DNA of 64,000 nt from Begonia masoniana (lineage: Eukaryota; Streptophyta; Magnoliopsida; Cucurbitales; Begoniaceae). The notes beneath the pieces are model-generated. The model searched no databases. It worked only from the letters and a program-made list of their open reading frames with translations, and had not been told where the DNA came from. Position numbers and translations under genes: made by a program. The stretch's first letter is position 1; every line of letters starts with the position of its first letter. Positions 45,809 through 58,502 of the stretch are shown piece after piece. The stretch is from contig CM039516.1 in NCBI GenBank assembly GCA_022432975.1, positions 36,545,599 to 36,609,598 of the forward strand, in the 5' to 3' direction.

Positions 45809-47873
45809 GTAACGCCCTGAGTTATCTAAACCCGGTTCGTCACACCATACCCGTACATGACTAAAATTTCAACCGTATTTATTTATTTATTTTGAAAAAC
45901 TTGACATAAGCGGAATCTTCAAAACAATAATATTTGAAACTTGCAGCGGAAATCATTTAAGTAAAATGGAGTCCAACAAAACTATTGTACAAGGCTTGAA
46001 TACTCAGTTAGAGTTTTTGGGAATAATCGACAAAAGGAATAAAGGATTAAATCACAGAACACTTTATAGGTTTCAAAAGTCAAACGCATCGCCCGCTGGA
46101 CAAAGTCAACAAAAGGGGCTGAAACAGAAAATAGAAGACATCATCCGGTGGCAAAACGACAAAATACGCTCTACACCTTCCGGTGACGTCAGCCGGATGA
46201 TCGACGCTATACAGCATCCACCGGTGGCTAGACGACAAAACACTTCTTACATCTTCCGGTAGATTATCATACGACATTCACCGGTCACAAAACGACAAAA
46301 CATTTCCTACAACTTCCAGTGGATTAACACACGACATCCACGGTCACTAAACGACAAAACATTTCCTACATCTTCCGGTGGATTAACACACGACATCTAC
46401 CGGTCACTAAACGACAAATTTCGTTCTATATCATCCGATGGCTTCCACTAAAGACATCTTCCGATAGACAACAGAACAACAACTCAACCTATAGAAAAGA
46501 ATTTACTCACTTCACTAAAACCATTCGAAAATATTTCAAACCATCACATTACTAAAGTTCCAGTGGGTGCCAACATTAAATCCCAACAGAATACTATTAA
46601 CAGGAAAATCTCAAAATTGTATTCAAAACATTGAAATCACTTCTGTAATGAAAATTCAACATACTTAAATTGAAATACTGTCAACTAAACTTTCACACCA
46701 TCAGACAACAATTAACCCTCCTCATCAGTTTACCAGGCCGAGGCATGAATGTACTCCTCCAACCACATCTAATCATCTGTGCAATCAGGAAATTCACCTG
46801 CAGTATCCTCAACACCTACATCACAAAACTCATCTATTAGCCTAATGCTAAGTAAGTAAAGCTGTAATGAAATGAAACACTGAAATATATATAAATTCCT
46901 AATCATGCAATTTCTACTTTCTCAACTTAGTTGTTCATGTTTCGTTTCTGTTCAGATCCCCCTGTGAAATTGGAAGCTGGATCAACTCTCCCAAAGTATA
47001 TACATCCACTGGCTCATTAAAGGGCGGATAAATTCCCTTAACAGCAAATCTGATTCACATGTTCAGATCCCCCTGTTAAATTGGAAGTTGGATCAACTCT
47101 CCCAAAGTATAAATATCCACTGTCTCATTAAGGGGCGGATTACTTCCCTTAACAGTGAAACTGATTCACACAGCTGTTTCAATATGTTCAATCCTCACTA
47201 TGCCAACATGCATTCAAATTCATTTTCGTATACTTTTTTAAAAATATATGATGCATGACATACCAACACATTCCAGCATACAAACCCTAATGTTTTGTGA
47301 TGTAGGCCCAAAGGCACAAGCAAACTTTACTTACCTGGTCTCCTGGAAAAACTTGGTTGCAAGCTACTTCGGGTATTACTCAAACCTAAAACCATAGACA
47401 AAGCATACATTATATTCCCTTTAATCTTCATTCTAAACCACTAGAAATCTAAGGGAAACTGTTTTGGGAACTCTAGTCATTGTGCATTCCCGATTTCAAC
47501 TTAAACCGAAACCACCACTCGCTTACCGCCTTCTCAAAACCTCATTTATCATCCCTCCTACCAGCAATAGATACAATGTAACAAGAAATAGAAGCAAAAC
47601 TCATCAAGTTCGGAGGAAATCGCTGGAGCAAGTCGAAGGGGTCTCCTATCGCGCTCTGCTAAGCTGAGGAGCTGAAAATGGAGAGGGAATGAAGTAAACA
47701 GTGGCGGCTACTTCATTAATAGTTTCCTTAAATACGTTATCCACCTTTAAATTTCTAATTACCCTTATGCCCTTGCCTAGTCATCCACTAAACCTACATT
47801 TAATATTGCCATATAAATTGTTCCACTAGTTTAAAAGAAATAGAGAAACGGTTTGATAGAACCAAGTATTACA
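45809..47873 (-). repeat. 5' LTR of GYP3 (2065 bp)
   Basis: Bounded by a TGTAACGCCC end at 45809 and TGTAATACTTGG (minus-strand start at 47873). It shares layout and sequence with the GYP1 LTR: the CATCTTCCGG/GACGACAAAAC repeats (46100-46460) with TGACGTCA at 46184-46191, two copies of the CAGATCCCCCTGT/AAGG-GCGGAT repeat (46950-47155), and the intron-like module. The last bases at the right end are less certain. Confidence 0.87.
46816..47334 (-). other. Intron-like module in the GYP3 LTR
   Basis: In LTR sense: donor CCAG|GTAAGT (first intron base 47334), box A at 47292-47306, box B at 46815-46829, acceptor ending at 46816. The boxes are perfect complements over 15 bases (GTTTTGTGATGTAGG). 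Confidence 0.62.
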
Positions 47874-47912
47874 CCTTTGAACGACTTGACCATTTATGCT
47901 CTGATACAATCT
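47874..47912 (-). other. Leader and primer site of a further Ty3 element
   Basis: CTTTGAACGACTTGACCATT and the TTGTATCAGAGC-like site (minus strand) match the leader next to the GYP1 primer site. They lead into the LTR at 47913. Only about 39 bp of the internal part remain before the GYP3 LTR begins. Confidence 0.8.
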
Positions 47913-48548
47913 TGTAACACCCCCGAACCTACCCTGACTCGGAGCGCTACTTGGCTCACTTTAACCCTCTATAAATTAAATAAAATCGAACATCGCAAAA
48001 TTTAAAACTAAATCTCTCAAAGCTCTCTTACGTCATACCTAGCTGCCTAGACTCACTAATTTCTCTTAATCCTAACCGTTAAGCACCACGGCGTCCTTCC
48101 CGAAAATTTCGGCAAAGTAACGCCTAAAAATGGCGCCTCCAAAATGCTAGGTACCTGCAAAGAAATAAATCCCAACCAATCCAGAATACTCCTCATCAAC
48201 TTATCCAGCATATGAAATCACCAAATAGTAGTAAAGAGGGAAACTAAAATACTAACATCCCTAAGTGAAGAAAGTCCACAGTACAAGGCGACACGTCACC
48301 CTTAACTAAGACTATATACAACAACGACAAATAGCTATACCGTAACTCTCAAAACATCAACCAAAAAGAAAGTTTCGCATTCTCATCATTTCTACAAACA
48401 GACATTTACGACAAACTACCAAAAGACAAGCCCCCATTCCCCCAAAGACCATGGTCGAGGCGCCCCGACAACTGCCCGCACCGGCATACAGCGTACATCA
48501 ACGACTTCGTCCCAATCCTAGCTTTCCTCATAGCTCTAACCTGTACTC

Positions 48549-49126
48549 CTGTCGACCACAGAACACACACACACACGTAAGCTTAAGCTTAGCAAGTAGG
48601 GGATAACAAATACAATTTAAAAACCAAGCACTATGCACAACAACACATTACGGCCAAACAATGCAACACAACACCACAATGCAACTCAACAACTCGACTC
48701 ATAGTTGCCCGCACCCCAAAGGTGCCTTACACATTGCCCGCACCGAAGTGCCTTACACATTGTCCGCACCGAAGTGCCTTACTCTTTAACAAACTATCGT
48801 TAACCCTCACAACGACAAACACACAACGACAAACACACAACGACAAACACACAACGACAAACCCACAACGACAAACACACAACGACAAACACACAACGAC
48901 AAACTCACAACGACAAACACACAACGACAAACATGTAGCAATACGTATCTAGCGTGCTCTACATCATGATGCATGCTTCAAATAAATGAATTGCCACACC
49001 ACACACCCCACAACTCAACGCCAAGCACAACGATAACACAACACTACACGAAGAAAAGCAATAACAAATAAACCTACCGTTCTATGGTGTAGGCCCGAAG
49101 GCGAAAGAACATTACCCACTACTTAC
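48549..49126 (-). other. Intron-like module in the 47913 LTR
   Basis: Donor ACAG|GTAAGT (first intron base 49126), box A at 49079-49093 (GTTCTATGGTGTAGG on the plus strand). Box B is decayed (48555-48564) but still pairs over ten bases with one G-U. An AG acceptor ends at 48549. Confidence 0.5.
48812..48931. repeat. 14-bp tandem repeat
   Basis: About eight copies of ACAACGACAAACAC, two of them with one base changed, inside the 47913 LTR. Confidence 0.93.
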
Positions 49127-50220
49127 CTGTCATCCTAGCTCGCTGAGGATACTCGGTTACCTCTCTTCCTACGGCTCGACCTACGACAAATATTCAAACT
49201 TTATTAAAAACAAGACTACATTAACCAATGACTCTCAAACTACTATTTCTAGCCTAACCCAACGAAAACCTAACTAAACGGGTCACTAATTTGGGTTCGG
49301 TAAAAACCGACCCAAAACTTCGAACACGCGTAACTTTTGCGTCTGTTATCAGAATCGAACGATTCTAGCGGCCATGTACTCCTCTAATAACCTATTTTAA
49401 CTTGCCAAAAGAAATTTTAAAACAAACGACTGTAGCTAGTTCAAAATCAGCAAAACCCGAACTGCCCTATAACCGGAAAATTTCCCCATTTCGATTTTCC
49501 ATCAATTTTGGCCTAATTCCTCACCAATCGACCACCCACACCCTCAATTAGCATAAACAATCAAAATCTCGAGACTACACTTTACCAAACTCGAAATGCC
49601 CAAATCGGGCTTCTTTGAATTTCGCCCAAACGAAGCTCATCACGGCCAGGCGATGAAAGCCGGACCAAGGGTCTGCAAACCCACGCCGGAAACAACCACA
49701 AACCGCCGGTGATCAGAGCTCAAACTCGCTCCACACCCTCGGCGTTGAATAGAGCAAAAACAAGGCAAAAATGGCTTACCCGTCGGACTTGTGCGCAGAG
49801 ACCGGCCGGAGTCTGCTCGTCGCCGTCGTCTAGCCAGAAAACCACAAAAATCGGCTGTGAACGGCCGTCGATCGCTCGCCCTAACCTCTCCCCTTCGCTA
49901 CCCTGCCTTCGGCGTTCGTGAACGACAGAATGGCTTCGGCCATTCTGTCATTTTAATATATTTTTTTTAAAATAATAATAATAATAATAAAACTAACCAT
50001 TAATTAATCCTCATTTATAGTTTTGCCCTCCCGTGTTTTCGACCATTTCAAATTTCGTTAAATCTCGTTCTGAATTATAACCTCCAGCTTAATTTCATTG
50101 GGAATACCCGAACCTAAATTAAGAAACCATTTACTTTTCTTTTAAATTAATTAAAATAACCCACTTTATTATTCTTTTATTTTCTCTCCATTTTCCCTTA
50201 AAAAAAACCCGGGTGTTACA

Positions 50221-53200
50221 ATTCCACAACTGGGCATTGTATTCCAAAAATTGTGTGTTCATCCTAGACCAAGTTATGATATACGCCAATCATGTTCTAT
50301 CTACGCCTCACGCTACTGTAGTTATCATAGAAACTTGCCTCAAATGGCATCCATTCCATATCCTCAGCCAAGAAATCAAATTCTAAAAAAATTTCATCAT
50401 CTTCTCAAAATGAAATATTCCAAAACCTATCCTGCGCTCTTGAGACATATCAAAGACATTTACATCTCTAGCCATCACTTAAAGTCATTTCCTATGAGCT
50501 GATAAATCTACTTCATCCTCACACATTAGCAAATTCAAACGTTTAAATAAACACATGCAATAAGTCTTAGGGTCTTGTACCACTTCCTTTTTAGGCTAAT
50601 TCGGTGGCCAACTCCCAAAGATAAAATTTAACCAATAGACACTCTCTCTTTTGACACTTTGATAACACATGAAATCACATAAGGTATTGGGACAAACGTA
50701 GCTATGCATATAATACTAAAAGTATCTTAAATACTATTACACTATTTATCTTAGTGATATCACTTTTAAGATGTTAAACTTGGCTCTAATACCTAAGTTT
50801 CAATCACGACCAGAAAGTCAGCCCTCGATAGAAACGAGAGACAATCTGACCCTCAAGAAAATCAAATAACCTAATCCTCAATTGAGTACACTTGTAGCGG
50901 AAGTCCTTATAGTCAAAGATAGATATAAAGACAGGACCTAAAAGCATTAGGATAAAACCTGGTCCAATAAAAACTTCACAAATAGCATAATAGTGGATGT
51001 TTTAATGGCTGTGCATAAAATTAAGCACCAGGATACTAAATTCAAGGTCTGAAGAAATAAATAAAAATAAAAGTAATGTCTCACCAAAGAATGCTCTCAA
51101 AGTGAAAAAACAAAACTAAAGAAATGTCGAATTAGTCCAACATTGGTAGCTCCTAATCTCTCTAACTATAACCTGAATGAGAGAGTAATTTGGGGTGAAT
51201 TGACTAAACTTAATAAACAATCTAAGTGTTATACCTGGTATTTTAAAAATAAAAGAGTGCATGAATTGAGAAAATCCAAGTCAAAAATAGGGATAAATGT
51301 TATCTGAAAACAGATTGCGAAGAACCATCAGTAGGTCAAAGTAACAGAATAGTATACTATAATGTTGTCAATAATAAAATATGACACTACTTTTCAATGT
51401 AAAAACAATAGTGAAAAAGCGTCATTCAAGGACTTTGAGCACCCAATGCCGTAAGTATAAAACAACTTTGATCAGGTTTCAGAATTTACATAGAGATACA
51501 CAATATAGTTAGTTGTCTGATGTGCCTAGGATTAGGGTTCAAGCACTCAACAAATGCAACACAAAAACTAAGCACAAATGCTCCTCGGATTTACACCAAA
51601 TCTTGTGGCCGAAGGAGACTTCAAAACAAAAGAATATATTCTTCAATTTAAGTCCAAATAAACTGAAAATTTAACACAACCTTGCCACAAATATGTTTAA
51701 CAAGCTCCTAAAATTTCAGCCTCAAACTCGTTTTGGTTCAAAAGTAACGCACGAAACAAAATTGTAAAAACTGCGCGGTTTGATTCTGCATAGACCCGAG
51801 AATAGGGTATCTTCAATAGAGTATATCTCTGGCTATGAAACTCCAAAGAACATTTAACACAAACTACCTGAGGGTGTAGATAGAGATCCTGAAAATTTCA
51901 GAACAAATGATGAATGAACGAGTGAGTTGTGGCAAGACAACCGTTGTTGGTCTGAGATGGTGGCAGATCTGCACCACCAGCAAAGTCACCTCCACAAGTG
52001 AAGGAAAACTCCAACAAGGCAGCAGGTTTTCCACTCTTTCTTATGGATCCAACCCCTGGTTTGGCTGGAGAAAGAAGGTGTTACTAAGAGTCACCAAGTA
52101 ACCTTAAACTTTATAAACAATTTATAGTGACCAAAGCCCGGATATGACACACCGAGAAGATGAAACTTTTGATCCAAAGATCACCAATTTTGTCAATAGC
52201 AAAATTCAAGTTTTCATTCAATATTCAATTGCTATTACAATCTAGAAATGATGCTTAAATATGGCCCCAAATGAGCAGCTAGGGTTCAACTCAAAAGGGA
52301 TGAAGAAAGCTCTAGAAGGGATGGAGGTGCTTGGCCCTCATTGGTCGAGTACAATGTACCCTCTCCTCCTCTTTCCCACAACCATGATGTCTATTTCACC
52401 CCTCAAATGTTGCCCTAATACTACTTAAAATATCCAGCCATGCATGCATGAAAAGAAATAAAACTAAGTGTTTGTGCAAGAAATTAAAAAGCACTCCTCG
52501 GTTATATTAGTTGTTTTAAAGGAGGACAAACTCCTTCATTTAAGGTGACCGAGTGCATGCTCCAAGCTATTGCTTGGTAGGGGGCTTTCCACTTCTATGA
52601 GGCTTGGATTCTCCTTTTAGTCCTTAGCTAAGTGAACCACCTATACAAAGAGTAGACATGTTCAGTATAAAAGGGTTTGTGGTTAAGCCCTCAACTTGGA
52701 GTTGAGCCAAGGGTCCCCATGGCATATCATTGTCCGAGTACTTTATTTGTAGATCAAACAAGCACATTCTCAAACGATTGAATGTGTCTAGTAAAATAGT
52801 GACCTCACTTTGGCCCATCAATCCATGTGCACATGATTGATATGATCATCAATGAAAATAAATATAATGCACAAAATAAAGGTGCAGGTAAGATCTCTAC
52901 CTCACCGATGTACCATACTATTATGATGATCAAAATCAAATATCCAAGAAAGTAGTCAATACCTATTACAAGACACTTTTCAATAGGTTTTCGAAATTCT
53001 CAAAATAACTGTTGAGTCCAATAACCCGACCAACTTGGAGATTAGTTGGGCTAATCTCATAAATGGGTTTAAAAAAGGCCTTACGCCCAAGAGCATTACA
53101 TATCCAGTTTTGTTGAAAAACTCGATCTTGCCTGATTTTCATAATACCATACGATGTTATACCCTATTGAGAATAATATTACATCCTTTTCATGCATAAA

Positions 53201-53618
53201 TCATTAATTCTAAATCTTTATATCATAATTTATTTATTTTATAAGTATTTTAAATATCAGAAAAATGGCCTAAAACTTAATTACCATTAAGGTTCCTCCA
53301 ATTTTCAACGCCCTTAGTTGTTGAACTAATTTTCAAATATTTATATTACATATTTGCAAAAGAATTTATTAATTAAATTCATCAATTTTTAATTCAAAAA
53401 TCTGACTTTCCTATGTTTTTATTCGCATTGATTATACAAAATAACATCTAAGATAATTAACAACATTTTGTGCAAAAATTAGATTCATAATCTATAAAAT
53501 CTTTAACTTTCTATATTAAATTCAAATTTTCTCTAAAACTAGGAATGTTACAAATTTAAGGGGTCCATAATACCTTTGAGGTTTACTGATTTCCTTAGCA
53601 ACATATGCCTCAACAACG
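50221..53618. other. Gene-poor region, possibly an ancient LTR
   Basis: No convincing coding sequence. A primer-site-like stretch (TGGCTCTAATACCTAAG near 50782-50798) is followed by TCACGACCAGAAAGTCAGCC, and the far end has GGAATGTTACA near 53551. Together these hint at an old minus-strand LTR of about 2.75 kb (about 50797-53551). The match is weak. Confidence 0.35.
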
Positions 53619-53853
53619 TTAAGAACCCAGGGAGATTGGAAACTCGAGTCGGTCGATATGCAGATGAGGAAGAAGATGATGAGAATGGCAGTGTGGAGAG
53701 AAAAGAGAGATTGTCAAGAAAATGATTTCTTCTTGTATTGATCACTGTCAACTGATGTTTTACATATATCCTGTATAAAGTGAAATGATGAGAAATAGTA
53801 ACTAAACAATACAAACTGAACTACACCTCAACCATAAACAGTAGATAGATTAG
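53619..53853 (-). repeat. 3' LTR of COP-B
   Basis: About 235 bp, homologous to 60532-60777 over its length. Ends are degenerate (TTAAG / TTAGC). The polypurine tract TTGAGGGGAGAGG (minus strand, near 53854-53867) adjoins it. Confidence 0.85.
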
Positions 53854-53854
53854 C

Positions 53855-53867
53855 CTCTCCCCTCAAG
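53855..53867 (-). other. Polypurine tract of COP-B
   Basis: The minus strand reads TTGAGGGGAGAGG directly before the 3' LTR. Confidence 0.78.
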
Positions 53868-53937
53868 ATCAAGACCAGAGGCCGAAAATCTTGGATATAA
53901 AAAGCTGAAACTTGGAAGGAGGAAGGGGCTTTGTTAA

Positions 53938-54310
53938 TTAATTGGCTAGTTGGTTGTCAGATGGTGTAAATTGGACATGTAGCAATTTTTTTTGTACTTT
54001 CTCCCAAACAAAATGATAATCAATCTCGACATGCTTAGATTTTGAGTGAAATATTGGATTAGGAGCCAAGTACGTGACACTCAAATTGTCACAGAGAATG
54101 AGAGGTACCGATGGGGATGTAATATCCAACTCACTTAATAAAGATTGGAGCCAAATTACCTCAGCGGCGCCGTTTGCTACACTACAGTATTTTAATTCTG
54201 TGCTTGAATGTGAGATCACTTTTTGTTTGGCCAAAGACCATGAAATTAAATTTGTGCCCATAAAAATGTAGAATCCATCTATACTCTTTCGATTATCTGG
54301 ACAAGAATCC
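53938..54310 (-). pseudogene. COP-B RNase H
   Basis: The minus-strand frame reads NLISWSLAKQKVISHSSTEL, VIWLQSLLSELDI, LILCDNLSVTYLAPNPIFHS, and HVEIDYHFVWEKV. This is a standard copia RNase H, with the frame ending early. A break separates it from RT near 54290-54315. Confidence 0.88.
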
Positions 54311-55344
54311 TAATCAGCATCTGTATAACAAGTCAAATTGCAACTATCAGAGGGCAAAAAAGAGATAACTATAGACGAAGTTCCTTGAAGATATCTAAAA
54401 ATTAGCTTGACAGCTTGCCAGTGAATATCTAATGGCGCATGCATAAACTGAGAAACTTTGTTGACAACAAAGGCAATATCTGGTCTAGTCAAACAAAAGT
54501 ATTGTAACCCACCTACAATGCTTCGATAGAGATAGCCATCACGTAAGGGTGTACCATATTTTTGTGATAATACAGGTCCGGCGGCCATTGGAGGAGGGCC
54601 TAGTTTGCATGATTTTATATTTGCCCTGTGAAGTAAGTCTGATATGTATCTGGATCGTGAGAAGCTCATACCTATGGGAGTACAAGTAACTGAAATTCTT
54701 AAGAAGAATGATAGTGGTCCAAGGTCACTGACTTTAAATTGAGAGTGTAGGTAATTGAGTAGCTGATCGATGTGAACATGTGAGTTGCCTGTCAGGATGA
54801 TCTCATCGACATAAACTAGCATAATCATGATGAAGGAGCTCGTATGATAGAAAAATAAGGAAGAATCAGATTTGGAAGCAGAAAAATCCCATGATATGAG
54901 AGCATTATAGAGCTTGGTATACCATGCTTGAGGAGATTGCTTCAAACCGTATAGAGTCTTACGTAGGAGATAGACAGCCGATGGATGAGCTGGACTTAGA
55001 AAACCAGGAGGTTGCTAAATAAAAACTGTCTCAGTTAACTCCCCATGTAGAAAGGCGTTGCTTATGTCAAGTTGTTGGATATTCCAACCATAAGAGATGG
55101 CTAAGGGTAGAGTTGTGTGAATCGAGGTTGGTTTGACAACCAGACTAAAAGTCTCTTCATAATCTATCTCTTCTATCTGATTATACCCTTTAGCTACTAA
55201 CCAAGCCTTATACCTGCTAACTGTACCATCAGAGTTGAGTTTGACCTTGAAACCCCATTTATAGCCAATAAATTTTGCTCCCAGAGGAAGATGAACTAAA
55301 GTACAAGTGTGTGTTTCATGGAGCGCTGATATTTCTTCTTGCAT
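54310..55344 (-). pseudogene. COP-B reverse transcriptase
   Basis: Two segments. 55015-55344 has the RT start (GAKFIGYKWGFKVKLNSDGT, RYKAWLVAKGYNQ, and LDISNAFLHGEL). 54310-54945 has SPQAWYTKL, the catalytic MLVYVDEIILTG segment (the usual YVDD reads YVDE) and LGPLSFFLRISVT. A stop near 55015-55017 lies between them. The D-to-E change in the catalytic pair would be expected to reduce activity. Confidence 0.9.
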
Positions 55345-56690
55345 AGCAGTTAACCATTGTGGGTGTTTTGAGGCTTGGAGGAAAGTTTTGGGCTCAATAA
55401 AACTTGAACAGAAACGGCCTTGGATCAGAAGATACCATCTTTGGCTCGAGTTCTCAGGGGGTGTTCATTTATTGGAGGTTGTCGCATGGCAGTGACTGGT
55501 AAGGTCACTTGAAGAGTAGGAGGGGTTGTGGTTGTGAACGGATATGTGTATTTACTTGAGAAGGCCTTGGTTGAGCTGTGAAGAAAGATGAAGGAGAAAA
55601 AGAGGGAATGAATAGGGAAAATGGGGGTTGTGATAAGCTGGATTTGGAAGAGGGAGAAAAAAGGAAGTTGGACTCTATGAAAGTGATGTGCCAAGAAATA
55701 TAGATTTTTTGGAGTGAGGGTCTAAACAGACGTAACCATTATGATGGTAGCTGGGTCCTAGATAGACGCAAGAAAGGGAACGAGGCTAAAACTTATGTTT
55801 GTTGAACGGTCGAAGTAAATGAAAACACGGACAACCAAACACAAGGAGCGATGATATTCAAGAGTAGACTGGAAAATACATTCAAAAGATAAATTGTGTG
55901 CTAGAATAGGTTTAGGTAATAAATTGATTAGGGTAGTGGCTGTTGCAACGGTATAAAGCAAGAAATGTTGATGAACTGAAGAATGAAATAATAGTGCAAG
56001 TCCAGTCTCAATAACATAAAGATTTTTTCTTTCAACATGACCATTTTGAATTGGAGTATATGGACATGATATACGATTATGAATTCTAAGAGATTGAAAC
56101 AAAAGAGATAGAGATTGGAATTCTCCGCCCCCATCAGAGTGAACAATTTTGATGTTAATTCCAAATTGAGGGAGACAAATTTATGAAAATGAATAAAAGT
56201 TTGGTAAACTTCACTTTTTAATTATAATGGAAATAACCAAGTGAACCGAGTACAATCATCCACAAAAAGAATAAAATAACGTGCACTAGTAATAGAATTT
56301 ACAGGAACGTCACTATGTACAATATCAAAAGGGAAATTTGCATGTGAACTTGAAGTTTGAAAAGGTAAACGATGAGCTTTACTCATCGAACATGAAACTC
56401 AGAATTGGTGACATATGTGAATGTGACGGTGGAAGATTACACGATTGTAAGACACACTGCAAAATAGGAGACGATGGATGTCCTAATCGGTAATGCCAAA
56501 ACATGGAAAGGTTACTGGCCGAAGGAGGGCACTGAGCATGTAGAGCCCGAACTAGATAAGAAGATGGAACGTGGTAGAGCCCATTAGTGAGGGAACCCCA
56601 TAACAGAATCTGGTGAGATTGTTGATCCTTGACACAGAAAAAAATTAGGTGAAATTTGACATACACATAATTGCCTTTGCACAATTTTTA
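55345..56690 (-). pseudogene. COP-B integrase and GAG-pre-integrase region, decayed
   Basis: The GAG-pre-integrase part reads FWHYRLGHPSSPILQCVL near 56440-56520 (the zinc-binding H ligands). The core is seen near 55980-56100 (ISCPYTPIQNGHVERKN). The frame breaks several times, with stops near 56165 and 56379. The C-terminal linker (55345-55760) is Thr/Pro-rich and without motifs. Confidence 0.8.
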
Positions 56691-56951
56691 AACACTAATC
56701 AGATTATGAGATATAAAAGGAGAGTGGTAGACATTATTAGTTCTAGAGGTCGAGAAGTAGCTGGAATAATGACAGAATCAATATGAGAGATTGGAAGTAA
56801 ATTACTGTCGACAGTGGCAATTTGTGATGTTCCAGTTTAGGGCTAAGGATGATGGAGGAAAAATGCATGAGGTGTGAGGTGGCGGGTGGCACTGGAATCC
56901 ATCAGGCACGGAGCGACAGAGTGATTTGGGTCAGTGTTGGAAGAATCTCGG
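56691..56951 (-). pseudogene. COP-B protease fragment
   Basis: The minus strand encodes CLMDSSATRHLTP near 56870-56910, the copia protease active-site region with the triad glycine replaced by serine. It is cut directly upstream by the solo LTR. The left copy of the solo LTR target duplication, CTCGG, is at 56947-56951. Confidence 0.7.
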
Positions 56952-57935
56952 TATAATACCCAGCTTACGATATATTAATATTATATTATATGATGGCATT
57001 TTTGTAAATATATCAAATCATGTCTGTTTTACAAAAAGAAGGCGTTATTAGAATCCTAACGATTGATAGGAATTTTAAGAAATTTACGAGAATTTTTGGA
57101 GTAATAACGCTATATTTCGAGTAATTACGTTTCTCGTAATATAAAAGATGTTTTAGTAAAATAGTAAACGAGGTCCGATTTGCGAACGGATAGTTTTAAT
57201 AAATCTCAAATAATAAGTTGGACTTATTGGTGAATAAGGAGATTTGGAGAAACCGAATAGTTAGCCAATTAATGAAACGAAGGACGAAACAAATAGAAAA
57301 TCAAAAGAAGGGCAAAATGGTAATTTGCCAAACCAAAATTATAAAATATTAGAAATCCCTTTTCTCCCTCATTTCTTCTTCTCTATTTTCACGAAAACGC
57401 CAGAGGCGATTTCTCTTCTCTGCCATTCGACCGATTCCTCCACGCCGAACTCCGATTCGTCCTCTGATCGTCTCGTTGTCTCCGTGTTTTCTCCTCCTCT
57501 TGCAACCCTAGGTATGAATCTATGATTCTAGAGCGTTAGTTTTCAATTTTGAGCCGATTTAATGTTAGGGTTTCGTTAGGGTTTAGGTTAAAAATGCGAT
57601 TTGGGTTTAAAAATCAATAGGTTATCGTAGTTTATGAATGTATAGAACTCATTGAGCGTTATTGGACGAAACTAGATTAATTTGTGGAAAATATTAAAAT
57701 TCGAGAAATTTCAAGATTTAAGGAAACTTCGTAATTTGAGATTTGAGTTGCCGAGCGTGTATTGCTCGATGAAATAGCTCAATGAATTGGATTAAAGCTT
57801 TAGGAAATTCCTTTAGTCAAGGTTTCGTTAAATTTGGATGTTTAGTAGCTTAAACTTGTTTTAATGACAAATGTCCGTGTTTTGTCTCAGGCGAACGACT
57901 CTCGTGGACAGAGCTCAAAGTTCAGCGCGCTCAAG

Positions 57936-58502
57936 GTAAGTTCTCGTGACTTACTCTGGCCGATTGGCCTACACCGTACATCAATGTCACGTCGAGAATC
58001 TTGGAGAACTGTTTGTTAATATGCGTTGGTTGGGTAGATAGGTTTAGTTGTTTTATAGCTTATGCATTATAATCTTGATGGTACGCATGATGGTTGTTTA
58101 TTTTGTGTTTATAAACTGTTCATGCATCTCGTATTTAAAATAGCATGAAAAACGGATTTCTGCACGGTTAAAAAAAATGAAATGAACTAATGAAAAGAAA
58201 ATACGTAATCTATTATCTGTTATCTGGTCATGGGAGGTGGGGCTCAGGCATGGCTGTACGGGTTGTAAGCATGCACCCCCCCCCCTAAACGTGGAAAGTG
58301 TTGTCCAACCGCTGGAATAGCACTCTCCATTTAGTTGGCTGAGACCTCAGTGAAATCTCTGTTATCTGTATCGGAATGATCTGTCATGTTAAGTAATCTG
58401 TATCTGTAATCTGCATGATTTCTGAAATTCATACGCACAGCACGCATCTGCATTTACAAAACTTGCTGAGTCTTTAGCTCATAATGTGTCTGTATGGTGT
58501 AG
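57936..58502 (+). other. Intron-like module in the 56952 LTR
   Basis: Donor CAAG|GTAAGT at 57936, box A CCTACACCGTAC (57968-57979), box B GTATGGTGTAGG (58492-58503), acceptor TGTAG ending at 58502. The boxes pair over 12 bases with one G-U. Confidence 0.6.

Larger units (their letters stand above)
41551..47873 (-). mobile_element. Ty3/gypsy chromovirus-like retrotransposon GYP3, 3'-truncated
   Basis: Minus strand: 5' LTR (45809-47873), primer site, gag, protease, RT, RNase H and integrase. Integrase stops at 41551, in the VFLKVSPFK region, where the GYP2 LTR begins; integrase C-terminus, chromodomain and 3' LTR are missing. Close relative of GYP1. It sits next to the primer site of another Ty3 element (47874-47912), so it probably inserted into that element's leader. 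Confidence 0.9.
47913..50220 (-). repeat. 5' LTR of a further Ty3 element (2308 bp)
   Basis: Ends TGTAACACCCGGG (minus start at 50220) and TGTAACACCCCCG at 47913. The adjoining primer site makes it a 5' LTR rather than a solo LTR. It shares its family with 24825-26879 (CGAACC-TACCCT, GGAGCGCTACTTG at the left end; the GCACCGAAGTGCC repeat; CGTTCTATGGTGTAGGCCCG). The short open frame at 49709-49921 is part of the LTR, not a gene. Confidence 0.88.

Noticed and set aside
49709..49921. Arg/Ser-rich small protein
   Set aside because: It is inside the 47913 LTR, with no motif or homologue among the other LTR copies here.
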